NCBI GenBank assembly: GCA_024640505.1
Contig: JAHEEV010000015.1
Coordinates: forward strand, 1-59,773
Source of the DNA: Halieaceae bacterium
GTDB lineage: Bacteria > Pseudomonadota > Gammaproteobacteria > Pseudomonadales > Halieaceae
Direction: 5' to 3'
Length of the DNA: 59,773 nt
Numbering within the stretch: position 1 is the first letter of the stretch; the number at the start of each line of letters is the position of its first letter. Position numbers and translations under genes: made by a program. The notes beneath the pieces are model-generated. The model did not search any database, was not told the DNA's origin, and saw nothing but the letters and a program-made list of their open reading frames with translations. Shown one piece after another: positions 44,437 to 52,790 of the stretch.

Positions 44437-44456
44437 GTTACTTTTATAATAAGACC
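44437..44456. promoter_or_regulatory. Shared 20-bp regulatory element, copy B
   Basis: GTTACTTTTATAATAAGACC, 18 of 20 bases identical to copy A at 41561-41580, with the same orientation relative to the minus-strand gene that follows. It lies between the divergent luciferase-like and dioxygenase genes. Confidence 0.55.
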
Positions 44457-44525
44457 CTAATCCTAGTGCACTCGCCAGCGAGGAACAAGTACGGGTGGCC
44501 TTCGGATCCGGCTGTTACGTAATGC

Positions 44526-44553
44526 TTGCATAAAAGAACCTCGCATCTATAAT
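44526..44553 (+). promoter_or_regulatory. Promoter of the dioxygenase-aldehyde dehydrogenase operon
   Basis: TTGCAT, a 16-base spacer and a perfect TATAAT. Transcription from about 44560 would begin 45 bases before the ATG and just upstream of the palindrome at 44572-44588. Confidence 0.55.
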
Positions 44554-44571
44554 CGGTGTACAGGATGACAT

Positions 44572-44588
44572 TGGACACGATGTGTCCA
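44572..44588. promoter_or_regulatory. 17-bp perfect palindrome, likely repressor operator
   Basis: TGGACAC-GAT-GTGTCCA, perfect 7-base arms, in the 5' leader of the dioxygenase gene between its promoter and its ribosome site. The position fits a repressor that blocks elongation or RNA polymerase clearance. Confidence 0.55.
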
Positions 44589-44604
44589 CATGGTGGAGAC
44601 GCTT

Positions 44605-46122
44605 ATGGCACTGGCAAAAACGCTGAGAGAATACCCTGCAACCGAGCGCTGCGTCGGGGGCGTGACCCATTTCGAGGATGCACCCCAGTGGATCTATGAT
44701 CTGGACAACCCTTACCTGCACGGCGTGTACGCCCCCACGGTCGACGAGCTGAGCGTGGAAGACCTGCCCGTGACGGGGGAGCTCCCGGCAGACCTGGTCG
44801 GCGGCTATTTCCGCAATGGGCCCAATCCGGTGTACCCGCCCAAAAACCGTTATCACCCCTTCGACGGCGATGGCATGGTTCGCGGCGTCTATTTCCGGGA
44901 TGGCAAGGTGGGCTATCGTAACCGCTACGTGCATACCGCGGCGTTCAGCGAGGAGCGCGGGAATGGCCGGTCTGTCTCGCCGGGGGTGATGGGCCCGTTT
45001 GATTACAGCATCTCGCCCTTCGGTATCAAGGATACCTCCAATACCGATGTCTTCTGGTACGCCGGCGATATCATGACCCTCTGGTACAACGCCGGCCACC
45101 CCTACCGGCTGGACAGCCAGACCCTGGAAACAAAGGGCTATTACGACCTTGAAGGCCGCGCCCAGCGACGCATGTCAGCCCACTCCAAGGTGGACTGGAG
45201 CACGGGGGAGTTGCTGTTCTTCGACTATGGCGACGAGCCGCCCTACATGACCTACGGGGTGGCCGACGCCAACGGCCGATTGCAGCACGAGGTGGCCATC
45301 GACCTCCCGGGGCCGCGCCTGCCCCACGATATCGGCTTTACCACCCACTACGCGATACTCCACGACCTGCCGTTCTTTCACGATATGAATGTGCTGCGTC
45401 GCCACAAGTACCGGGTGCTGACCTTTCACCAGGATATTCCCACGCGGTTTGGCATCATCCCGCGCATGGGCCAGGGCAGCGAAGTGCGCTGGTTCGAGTG
45501 TGAGCCCTGCTACATCCTGCACGTGACGAACTGCTGGGAGGAGGGCGACTGGGTGGTCATGGACGGCTGCCGCTCCCTCAACCCGATGCCGGACGCCCAG
45601 CCGGGTGAAGGTGAGTTGGCCCATATGCTGGCCTACATGCGCCTGGAGGCCAACGCTTATCGTTGGCGCTTCAACCTGCGCACCGGCGAGGTGCGGGAAG
45701 GGGATATCGACACCCTGAACACGGAGTTCAACAAGTCCAACCCGATCTTTCACGGGGTGAAAAGCCGGTTCTCCTACCACCAGCGCATCCCGCTGCTCCA
45801 TGAAGGCGGCCACACCCTGCGTTTTACCGGACTGGTGAAGTACGACAACGATACCGGGCAGTACACCCAGTGGGATTATGGCGAGGGCGTATTCGGCAGC
45901 GAGGCGGTCTTTGCCCCGAAACCGGGCGCCAATCGGGATTCCGGGGAGGATGACGGCTACGTGATCACCATGGTCACCGACAGCAACACCTGGAAATCCG
46001 AGTGCCTGGTGTTCGACGCCACCGACATCACCCCCGGCCCCGTCTGCCGGGTCCAACTGCCCCACCGGGTTCCCTATGGTTTCCACGCCATCTGGTCCCG
46101 CGGTGAGGATCTGTACGGATAG
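44605..46122 (+). CDS. Carotenoid-cleavage/lignostilbene-type dioxygenase
   Basis: 505 residues from the ATG at 44605 (GGAG 6 bases upstream); an ATG at 44590 overlaps that ribosome site. Seven-bladed propeller non-heme iron(II) dioxygenase, with the four iron-binding His apparent in MSAHSKVDWSTGELLFF, GFTTHYAILHDLPFF, YILHVTNCWEEGD and the C-terminal VPYGFHAIW. FRNGPNPVYPPKNRYHPFDGDGM (beginning) is the family N-terminal signature. It cleaves a conjugated double bond to give two aldehydes. The gene lies 7 bases from the aldehyde dehydrogenase gene. Confidence 0.9.
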   Translation: MALAKTLREYPATERCVGGVTHFEDAPQWIYDLDNPYLHGVYAPTVDELSVEDLPVTGELPADLVGGYFRNGPNPVYPPKNRYHPFDGDGMVRGVYFRDGKVGYRNRYVHTAAFSEERGNGRSVSPGVMGPFDYSISPFGIKDTSNTDVFWYAGDIMTLWYNAGHPYRLDSQTLETKGYYDLEGRAQRRMSAHSKVDWSTGELLFFDYGDEPPYMTYGVADANGRLQHEVAIDLPGPRLPHDIGFTTHYAILHDLPFFHDMNVLRRHKYRVLTFHQDIPTRFGIIPRMGQGSEVRWFECEPCYILHVTNCWEEGDWVVMDGCRSLNPMPDAQPGEGELAHMLAYMRLEANAYRWRFNLRTGEVREGDIDTLNTEFNKSNPIFHGVKSRFSYHQRIPLLHEGGHTLRFTGLVKYDNDTGQYTQWDYGEGVFGSEAVFAPKPGANRDSGEDDGYVITMVTDSNTWKSECLVFDATDITPGPVCRVQLPHRVPYGFHAIWSRGEDLYG

Positions 46123-46129
46123 CGAGGTC

Positions 46130-47794
46130 ATGACAGAGCTGTTTACCCGACACCGGGAGACCCTGGAGCGGGCGGTGGATGCCTGCGACAAGCGCTACTC
46201 CTGGACCGCTTACCCGGAAAGCCCCAGCAGCAAGATCCACGGCGAGGAGAAACCGCGGGCGGGCAAGGCCCGCTTCGAGGCGATGCTGGGTACGGACTAT
46301 CCCCTGGAGCAGCCCGGCGAAATCGGCCGTACCGGTGCGGAGATCTCGCCCTATACCGGGGAGCCGTTGGGGATCACCTACCCCAGAGTGGATGTGGAAG
46401 CCCTTTACGCGGCCGTTCGCGAGGGTATGCCTGCCTGGCGGGACGCGTCCCCGCAGACGCGTATCGGCATCTGCCTGGAGATACTGGACCGCTGCGCCGG
46501 CCAGCTGTTCGAGAATGCGCATGCCACGATGCACACCAGCGGCCAGAGCTATATCATGGCGTTCGCCGGCAGCGGTGCCAACGCCCTGGACCGGGGCCTG
46601 GAGGCCCTGGCCTACGCCCACAAGGCGATGGCGGATGTACCCGCCACGGCCTCTTGGGAACGACAGTTCGGCAAGGGCGGAGCGGCGAAGCTGGAAAAAC
46701 GCTACCGCCTGGTGCCCAGGGGCATCGGTGTTGTCATCTGCTGCGCCACTTTCCCCCTCTGGAACGGCTACCCGGCCCTGTGCGCCAGCCTGGCGACGGG
46801 CAATCCGGTCGTCCTCAAACCCCATCCCAGCGCCATCCTGCCCGTGGCCATGCTGGTTTCGGTGGGCCGGGAAGTACTGGCGGAAGCGGGCTTCGACCCC
46901 AACCTGATTACCCTGGTGGCTGACACCCGGGAGGAGCCGGCAACCCTGCCGCTGCTGGAACACCCGGATACCGCCATCGTGGATTTCACCGGCAGTCCAC
47001 GTTTCGGCGAGTGGATCGAACGCAACTGCCCGGGCAGGCTGGTCTACACGGAGACCGCCGGCTGCAACTCGGTGGTGATCGAATCCTGTGATGATTTGCA
47101 GGCTATGGCCTCAGCCGTTGCCCATTCCCTGTGCCAGGCCTCGGCGCAGATGTGCACCAGCGTGCAGAATATTCATGTTCCCGCCGATGGCATCCTGGCC
47201 GGCGGCGAGCGGGTGGGCTTCGATGAGGTCGCCGCAGCGCTCGTGGCCGGTGTGGAGAGGTACCTGGAGAATCCCCAGGTCCTCTGCGGCACGCTGGTGG
47301 ATGACGGCATCCTGGCGACCATCGAACGCTACCGCAGCCTGGCCGCGCAGTACGGGCGCCTGTTGCGCGATTCCGCGCCCCTGGATTACCCGGATTTCCC
47401 CCGGGCCCGGACGGCCTCACCCCTGATGCTGGAGGTGACGGAAGAGGCGCGGGATATCTACCGGGACGAGATTTTCGGACCCGTGTCCTTCGTGATCCGT
47501 GGAGCCTCTGCCGACGACTGCCTGCGGGATGCCACCACCAACGCCCGGGAGCGCGGGGCCATCACCTCTCATGTCTATTCGGTGGACGAGGCCTTCCTGG
47601 ACCGTGCGGTCGCTGCCTACCACGCGGCAGGCGCCTCGGTCGCCTGCAACCTGACCGGCATGCCGATCAATTTTGCCGCGGCCTATTCCGATTACCACGT
47701 GACGGGCCTCAATCCGGCAGGCAACGCCTGCCTCACGGACCTGGCCTTCGTCAGCAGCCGGTTCCGGATCGTGCAGAGTAAACGGATGGTGTAA
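46130..47794 (+). CDS. PaaN-like aldehyde dehydrogenase
   Basis: 554 residues from the ATG at 46130, which sits close to a GAGG; the longer frame overlaps the dioxygenase. FTRHRETLERAVDACDKRYSW, then SWTAYPESPSS and FPLWNGYPALCASLATGNPVVL, follow the PaaN subgroup of the aldehyde dehydrogenase superfamily (about 550 residues). VYTETAGCNSVVI carries the general-base Glu and SAQMCTSVQNIHVP the nucleophilic Cys, so it is probably active. It likely oxidises the aldehyde released by the dioxygenase. No paa gene cluster is near, so a phenylacetate role is not implied. Confidence 0.85.
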   Translation: MTELFTRHRETLERAVDACDKRYSWTAYPESPSSKIHGEEKPRAGKARFEAMLGTDYPLEQPGEIGRTGAEISPYTGEPLGITYPRVDVEALYAAVREGMPAWRDASPQTRIGICLEILDRCAGQLFENAHATMHTSGQSYIMAFAGSGANALDRGLEALAYAHKAMADVPATASWERQFGKGGAAKLEKRYRLVPRGIGVVICCATFPLWNGYPALCASLATGNPVVLKPHPSAILPVAMLVSVGREVLAEAGFDPNLITLVADTREEPATLPLLEHPDTAIVDFTGSPRFGEWIERNCPGRLVYTETAGCNSVVIESCDDLQAMASAVAHSLCQASAQMCTSVQNIHVPADGILAGGERVGFDEVAAALVAGVERYLENPQVLCGTLVDDGILATIERYRSLAAQYGRLLRDSAPLDYPDFPRARTASPLMLEVTEEARDIYRDEIFGPVSFVIRGASADDCLRDATTNARERGAITSHVYSVDEAFLDRAVAAYHAAGASVACNLTGMPINFAAAYSDYHVTGLNPAGNACLTDLAFVSSRFRIVQSKRMV

Positions 47795-47832
47795 CCCGCA
47801 GGGCCGTTTTACAGACCTGTTCCCCGGCGCTA

Positions 47833-48645
47833 TCAGCGCACGATCTGCACCGGATGCACCGGGGCTTTCTGTCCGGTGGGATTCAGTTTCCGCATGGCGG
47901 GCGTCATCGCCGCCAGCGCGGACTCCCGGTTGGCGGGGGCGGGGTGGGTGCTGAGGAACTGGGGCGGTTTGGAGCCCCCCAGGGAGCCCATCTTCTGCCA
48001 CAGGGTGGCCGCCGCGTCGGGGTCGTAGCCCGCCCGCACCGCCAGCTCCATGCCAATCTGGTCCGCCTCAGACTCCGCGGTGCGGCTGTTGGGCAGCTCC
48101 AGCGCCAGTTTGGCGGCCATCGCAGCACCGGCCATGGACGCTGCCGGACGATCCGAGGCCACTCCCACGGCGATCACGCCCACAGTGGTGGCCATCGCCC
48201 GGGACATGCGCTCCGCGGTGTGGTTGGCCAGGGCGTGGGAAATTTCGTGGCCCATGATCTGGGCGAATTCGTCGTCGGTGAGCTTGAGCTTGTCGAACAG
48301 GCCGGTGTAAACGGCCATGCGCCCTCCCGCCATGCACCAGGCGTTGACCACTTCGGGGTCGTCGACGATGGCCACGCTCCACTCCCAGCTGGCGCTGTTG
48401 GGGTACATCTGTATGGCGATGGAGACCAGGCGCCCGGTGATGGTGGCCACCCGGTCCATCATCTTCGGGTCGTCGATCAGCTTCTGTTGTTTGTCGAATT
48501 CGCCAACCGTGCTCAGGTAGGCCTGTTTCGATTCCACGATGGCTGCCTCCGGCGATATCAGCATCAGTTGCTTACGGCCGGTGGGGCTGGTGGCACAGGC
48601 GGCGAGCGCCGCGCCGGCGATAAGGATCAGGAGTAGTCGCTTCAT
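47833..48645 (-). CDS. M48 family metalloprotease lipoprotein
   Basis: 270 residues from the ATG at 48645. The signal LLLILIAGAALAACATS has a lipobox with Cys near residue 16. The zinc site MGHEISHALANHTAERM (HExxH) is followed by SEADQIGMELAVRAGYDPDAA, the third-ligand motif of M48 proteases, and SLGGSKPPQFLSTHPAPANRE is the conserved C-terminal loop. A periplasmic protease of the BepA/LoiP type, probably in outer-membrane quality control. Convergent with the aldehyde dehydrogenase gene, and unrelated to it in role. Confidence 0.88.
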   Translation of the reverse strand: MKRLLLILIAGAALAACATSPTGRKQLMLISPEAAIVESKQAYLSTVGEFDKQQKLIDDPKMMDRVATITGRLVSIAIQMYPNSASWEWSVAIVDDPEVVNAWCMAGGRMAVYTGLFDKLKLTDDEFAQIMGHEISHALANHTAERMSRAMATTVGVIAVGVASDRPAASMAGAAMAAKLALELPNSRTAESEADQIGMELAVRAGYDPDAAATLWQKMGSLGGSKPPQFLSTHPAPANRESALAAMTPAMRKLNPTGQKAPVHPVQIVR

Positions 48646-48834
48646 GGGGTCGGTTTTTTCCCTTGGGTGGTAACGCGTCATTGGACCGCACATTTTAACG
48701 AAGATTGCGCGGATCGGAAGAGCCGCGCTGGCGCCTGCGGCCACCACGCTGTCGCTCCCGGCAATCCCCGCGGCGGGCGCGGGAACGTAAAGTGTACTCA
48801 CTGACCAACAATACATTGAGTAGGGAGAGTTGAC

Positions 48835-49143
48835 ATGATCAAGCGTCTGAACAAAAAACTGCGTATGGCCGGCCTGGAGGATTCTCTGGTAACCCAACTG
48901 GGTCTCGAGCAGGGCAGCGCGTCCTGGCTGGCGAGGCTGGGCTGTGATGTGGCCTTCAAGGATGGTGTCGAACTGCTGGATTTTCGCGGACCGGCGCAGA
49001 TTACCCAGCTGTTGTGGCAGCTGGAACGTGCCGGCTACGGCGCATTGCTGGACCAGATGGCGGCGACAGCACCCGTTCTGGGGCGCAGCCTGGAGGCGCA
49101 CCGATCGACATTTGCCGAGACTGCCTGGCGCTGGGCCGCCTGA
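48835..49143 (+). CDS. Small hypothetical protein
   Basis: 102 residues with AGGGAG 8 bases before the ATG and an intrinsic terminator after the stop, so it looks like a real single-gene unit. No signal peptide or membrane segment. It has an amphipathic N-terminus rich in Lys/Arg (KRLNKKLRMAGL) and a helical body with Trp-rich C-terminus (TAWRWAA). I do not recognise a family. The divergent M48 gene starts 189 bases to the left. Confidence 0.65.
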   Translation: MIKRLNKKLRMAGLEDSLVTQLGLEQGSASWLARLGCDVAFKDGVELLDFRGPAQITQLLWQLERAGYGALLDQMAATAPVLGRSLEAHRSTFAETAWRWAA

Positions 49144-49178
49144 CACTCGCAGGGCGATGAACCGGGGTTGTCAGATAG

Positions 49179-49205
49179 AGGACGGGTTTCGCCCCGTCCT
49201 TTTTG
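49179..49205 (+). terminator. Rho-independent terminator after the small hypothetical gene
   Basis: AGGACGGG and CCCGTCCT form an 8-bp stem around a 6-base loop, followed by TTTTT. It lies between convergent genes. Confidence 0.8.
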
Positions 49206-49214
49206 TTTACGGGG

Positions 49215-50303
49215 TCAGAACGGCAGGCCGTCGTCGATATTGTGGTTGGCTTCCTCGGGTGTCGCCATCCCTTCGGTGAGGTGTTTGCCGTTCAGCTCCT
49301 GCTGGATGTCCCGGGCCTGCTCCGGGGTAGCATAGAACTGTGAGTACCACTTGCGACCGGTGCGAAAGGGGCCGTCGGTTTTCAGCTGCATGATTTTCAG
49401 GGCGGGGCGCTTGTACTGCCAGACGTTGAAGTCCGCGCTGAAGGCCTCCAGCGCGCCGGCCTGCGCCTCCCTTGCCGCCTTTTTGTCCTCCTCGCTCGCC
49501 TGCTCCGCGCTGCCCCTGTAGAGGCAGCCGTGCCAGCAACGGCTGATACCGTCGTCCACCGGTGTATTGGCAATCAGTTCATAGATGACGTTGTCGGCAA
49601 AAACCTGCTTGGAGAGCAGGATGCCGGGACCCGTATACCAGGTCGTGGTGTACAGGTAGGTCTGGTACAGCTGCATGGGACCACCCTGGCGCTGGATGTA
49701 GACGTGGTCCTGGAACTCGTTTTCGAAATATTCGCTGGGCGCACCGTGGGTGGGTCCCAGATGGCGCACATCGGCCATATTGTCGAGGATTTCCTGGGGG
49801 TGCACCGGCAACTCGCCCAGGTGATCCAGCTCCCACTGCACCCACTGGGGATCGTCCCATTCCGGCAGGTGGGGAGCATCGTAGTCCGGCTCGCGACCAT
49901 CGGGGTCGTACCAGGCCATGACACAGCCCATATTGTCCACCACCGGGTAAGAGCGGATGGAGGCCGATTTGGGGCAGGGCCCATCGTGGTAGGGGATATC
50001 GTCCACGTCGCCATCGGCGTTGTAGCGCCAGCCGTGATAGGGGCAGCGAATGGAGTCCCCCTCGATCTGTTCGCCATTCTTGACGATCATGGCGCTGGTG
50101 CTGGCAGTCAGGTGGGTGCCCATATGGGCGCAGTAGGCATCGAGCAGCACCGGCTTGCCGCTTTCGCCCCGATAAAGGGCCAGGTCCTGGCCGAAAAAGC
50201 GCACGGCCCTGGGGCCTTCGTCCAGTTCCTTGCTCTCGGCCACGATAAACCAGCCCCGGGGAAACGTGTTGGGTCCCAGGTTGTATTCAGCAGCTTTAGC
50301 CAT
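49215..50303 (-). CDS. Rieske non-heme iron oxygenase, KshA-like
   Basis: 362 residues. The N-terminal Rieske [2Fe-2S] domain has CAHMGTHL and CPYHGWRY (about residues 58-65 and 87-94). The mononuclear iron site reads NMADVRHLGPTHG, giving D-x-x-H-x-x-x-x-H. The overall size and layout fit the 3-ketosteroid-9-alpha-hydroxylase and phenoxybenzoate-type alpha subunits. A reductase and ferredoxin are not encoded nearby. Preceded by a promoter at 50335-50363; the start is ATG with a GAGG upstream. Confidence 0.88.
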   Translation of the reverse strand: MAKAAEYNLGPNTFPRGWFIVAESKELDEGPRAVRFFGQDLALYRGESGKPVLLDAYCAHMGTHLTASTSAMIVKNGEQIEGDSIRCPYHGWRYNADGDVDDIPYHDGPCPKSASIRSYPVVDNMGCVMAWYDPDGREPDYDAPHLPEWDDPQWVQWELDHLGELPVHPQEILDNMADVRHLGPTHGAPSEYFENEFQDHVYIQRQGGPMQLYQTYLYTTTWYTGPGILLSKQVFADNVIYELIANTPVDDGISRCWHGCLYRGSAEQASEEDKKAAREAQAGALEAFSADFNVWQYKRPALKIMQLKTDGPFRTGRKWYSQFYATPEQARDIQQELNGKHLTEGMATPEEANHNIDDGLPF

Positions 50304-50334
50304 GGTACGACCTCGTTGTTGATACCGATGCCGA

Positions 50335-50363
50335 AGTATAGTCGCCCCCGGGGACCGGGGTAA
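50335..50363 (-). promoter_or_regulatory. Candidate promoter of the Rieske oxygenase gene
   Basis: Minus-strand TTACCC, a 17-base spacer and TATACT. The spacer holds a GC palindrome (CCCCGG-GGA-CCGGGG on the plus strand, 50346-50360), which might bind a regulator. Confidence 0.45.
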
Positions 50364-50446
50364 TCACCGGGGGCGGGTATAGCCATAAGGAATGGCCATC
50401 AGGTCAACTATTCAACTTGGGTGCTGCCGTTTTCGGTCCGGTGCGG

Positions 50447-51763
50447 TTACCGGTCGTCCTCAAGGGCGACGGTCGCGTCATTCAGATTATTGAAGCGGCG
50501 GCCGAGATAGATGCCGGTGGCTGCCCAGCAGGCCGCGATGCCCGCACCTACCAGTGCAACCGCCGCCAGCCCGAGGCCAAGGCCCTGGGTCAGTGCGGTG
50601 AAGGCCCAGGCATTGAGCATGTCGCCGCCCCGGTAAATGACGATATCGATGACCGGCTTGGCCTTGAAGCGCACTTCACGGTCTACGGCGGTGAACAGCA
50701 TTTCCCGGGCAGGTCGCGACACGGCGTAGTTGCCGGCGCGGCGGATAATCTGCAGCGCCACCACCACGCTCACCATCGGCGCGGCGGCCAGGACCAGCAG
50801 TCCGGCGCCGATCAGGACCGGTATGGAGGCCAGGGTGAAGGGGAGGCCGAGATGTTTGGCGATACGGCCGGTGGCGAATGCCGCCACCAGAATCGTCAGG
50901 CTGTTGACCACCAGGTCCATACTCGCCCAGATCTGTGACCGGGTTTCCCGGTCGTAGTCAGCCAGCAGGTTCTTCAACTCGAAATAGACGAAGGATCCGA
51001 TCGACGTGTAGAAGAAGATGAACAGGCCGATGCCCAGCAGGTAGCGGCTGCTCAGGAACTCGGCAAACCCCGCCAGGGGATTGCCGCCGATAAAGTCGAA
51101 ATCGCTCGCGGCTGCAGCGACGTTGCGGTTCTGCAAGTCCGAATCCTTCAGGTGCTGGATCCAGACCACCAGTGGCAGGGTCAGAGCAACCAGCCCACTG
51201 GCAATCAGCAGCAGCGGGTCGGTACCCAGGTCGCCCACGAGGAAAGCCGCAATCGCAGGCCCACCGATGGCGCCAATGCTGGCACCCGCGCCGATGAAAC
51301 CGAACAGCCGGGTCGCCTGGGGTTTGGAGAAGGTATCCGCCATGAAGCTCCAGAACACGGAGATATGGAACAGGCTGAACAGGCTTATCCAGACGTAGAA
51401 AGACTTGTCCAGGAGCACGCGGTCTGACAGCGTCTGGGTGCCGAGGTAGAACAGGATAAAACTGGTGGCGAAAAAGCCGTAGACCGAGGGGACCAGGCGC
51501 TGGACGCGAATGCGGGTCACGGCAGCGCCATAAAGGGAGACGGCCACCGCACTGAACAGGAACGTGAAGGTCCACAGCCAGCTGACCTCCGCATCGGTCC
51601 AGTCGCTTGCCATGGCGTCGCGGACCGGTCGCAGTATGTAGTACGAGCCCATCAATACCAGCACGAGTGAAAAGGAGGCCAGGGTGGCCCTTACCTCACG
51701 CGGATGGATGTCACAGGCCAGCGCGAGGGCGCGCTGCAGGATTGTCTGGTCGGCGCTGCTCAA
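50447..51763 (-). CDS. Nucleotide-translocase-like/MFS transporter
   Basis: 438 residues with about 12 predicted helices. YYILRPVRDAMASDWTDAEV and FGFIGAGASIGAIGGPAIAA are features shared by bacterial relatives of the ATP/ADP translocase (NTT/TlcA-like) in the major facilitator superfamily. The start is a TTG, 6 bases after the aldo/keto reductase stop; no good Shine-Dalgarno is visible and translation may be coupled. The substrate is unknown; free-living relatives are not energy parasites. It is cotranscribed with the AKR gene. Confidence 0.8.
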   Translation of the reverse strand: MSSADQTILQRALALACDIHPREVRATLASFSLVLVLMGSYYILRPVRDAMASDWTDAEVSWLWTFTFLFSAVAVSLYGAAVTRIRVQRLVPSVYGFFATSFILFYLGTQTLSDRVLLDKSFYVWISLFSLFHISVFWSFMADTFSKPQATRLFGFIGAGASIGAIGGPAIAAFLVGDLGTDPLLLIASGLVALTLPLVVWIQHLKDSDLQNRNVAAAASDFDFIGGNPLAGFAEFLSSRYLLGIGLFIFFYTSIGSFVYFELKNLLADYDRETRSQIWASMDLVVNSLTILVAAFATGRIAKHLGLPFTLASIPVLIGAGLLVLAAAPMVSVVVALQIIRRAGNYAVSRPAREMLFTAVDREVRFKAKPVIDIVIYRGGDMLNAWAFTALTQGLGLGLAAVALVGAGIAACWAATGIYLGRRFNNLNDATVALEDDR

Positions 51764-51769
51764 AGGCGA

Positions 51770-52699
51770 TCAGAGGGCGTTGAACAGTCGCAGCATCTCT
51801 GCATGCTGTGCGGTATCGGGAACCGGTCCGAAATTGGCCTGCATGTTCTCCGTCATATGGCTCACTTTCGACGTGGCGGGAATGATGCAGGTCACGCCCG
51901 GGTGGCCCAGGATGAATTTTAGGAAGAACTGGGCCCAGGAGGAGCAACCCAGTTCTGTGGCAAGGGCGGGCAGATCCTGGTTGCGGGTCCTGCTGAAGAG
52001 GGAGCCCCGCTGGAAGGGGCGATTGATCATGGTGGCTATGCCGCGGTCCTGTGCGGTGGGGAGCAGCCGCTCCTCTGCCACCCGGTCTTCGATGTTGTAA
52101 CTGAACTGCACGAAATCCAGGGGCTCCTTGACCATGATGTCCAGCAGGGCCTCGTGGTCCCGCCCATGGGATGTGGTAATGCCGATATAGCGTACCCTGC
52201 CGGCTTCCTTCCAGCTTTTCAGTGTGTCCAGCTGGGTTTGCCAGTCCACCAGGTTGTGCACGGCGATCAGGTCAAAGCGTTCCACATTCATGCGTCGGGC
52301 GGATTCCTCCATCTGGGCAATCCCCTGGTCCCGACCGGTGGTCCAGACCTTGGTGGCCGCAAAGACCTTCGCGGGAACCGGCATCTCCCGCAACACATCG
52401 CCCACTCGCGATTCGGCGTTGCCGTACATGGGAGAGGAATCTATGACACTGCCTCCGGCGCTGAAAAACGCGCGCATGACGTCGGTGAGGTTGCCCAGGG
52501 ACTCGGCATCCCTGTCGGTGTCGAAAGTGCGTGAAGTGCCCATGCCCATGACGGGCAGGCGTTCGCCGGAACTGGGGACAGGGCGTGTGATCGCGGCGGG
52601 CTTCATGGCGGCGCTGGCGGTGTCATCCGCCCGCAACCCCAGTGAATGCGCGGCCAGTATCCCGGCGCTGTATTGCAGTACCTTGCGGCGTTTGATCAC
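51770..52699 (-). CDS. Exported aldo/keto reductase
   Basis: 309 residues from a GTG. The N-terminus (MIKRRKVLQYSAGILAAHSL) resembles a Tat signal, with RRKVLQ. AKR residues are visible: GGSVIDSSPMYGNAESRVG (catalytic Asp and Tyr), FAATKVWTTGRDQ (Lys) and FDLIAVHNLVDW (His). A periplasmic NADPH-dependent AKR is hard to reconcile with cofactor supply, so either the protein is folded before Tat export with bound cofactor or the signal is not processed. Operon with the transporter gene downstream. Confidence 0.82.
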   Translation of the reverse strand: MIKRRKVLQYSAGILAAHSLGLRADDTASAAMKPAAITRPVPSSGERLPVMGMGTSRTFDTDRDAESLGNLTDVMRAFFSAGGSVIDSSPMYGNAESRVGDVLREMPVPAKVFAATKVWTTGRDQGIAQMEESARRMNVERFDLIAVHNLVDWQTQLDTLKSWKEAGRVRYIGITTSHGRDHEALLDIMVKEPLDFVQFSYNIEDRVAEERLLPTAQDRGIATMINRPFQRGSLFSRTRNQDLPALATELGCSSWAQFFLKFILGHPGVTCIIPATSKVSHMTENMQANFGPVPDTAQHAEMLRLFNAL

Positions 52700-52790
52700 G
52701 ACTCTTTCTCCCGGCCAGCCTGCCCGGCAGTGTTTCAGCCCACCAGACGCGGGTCAAGCAGAAAGATTCGACGCCGGGCAACGCAGCCGG

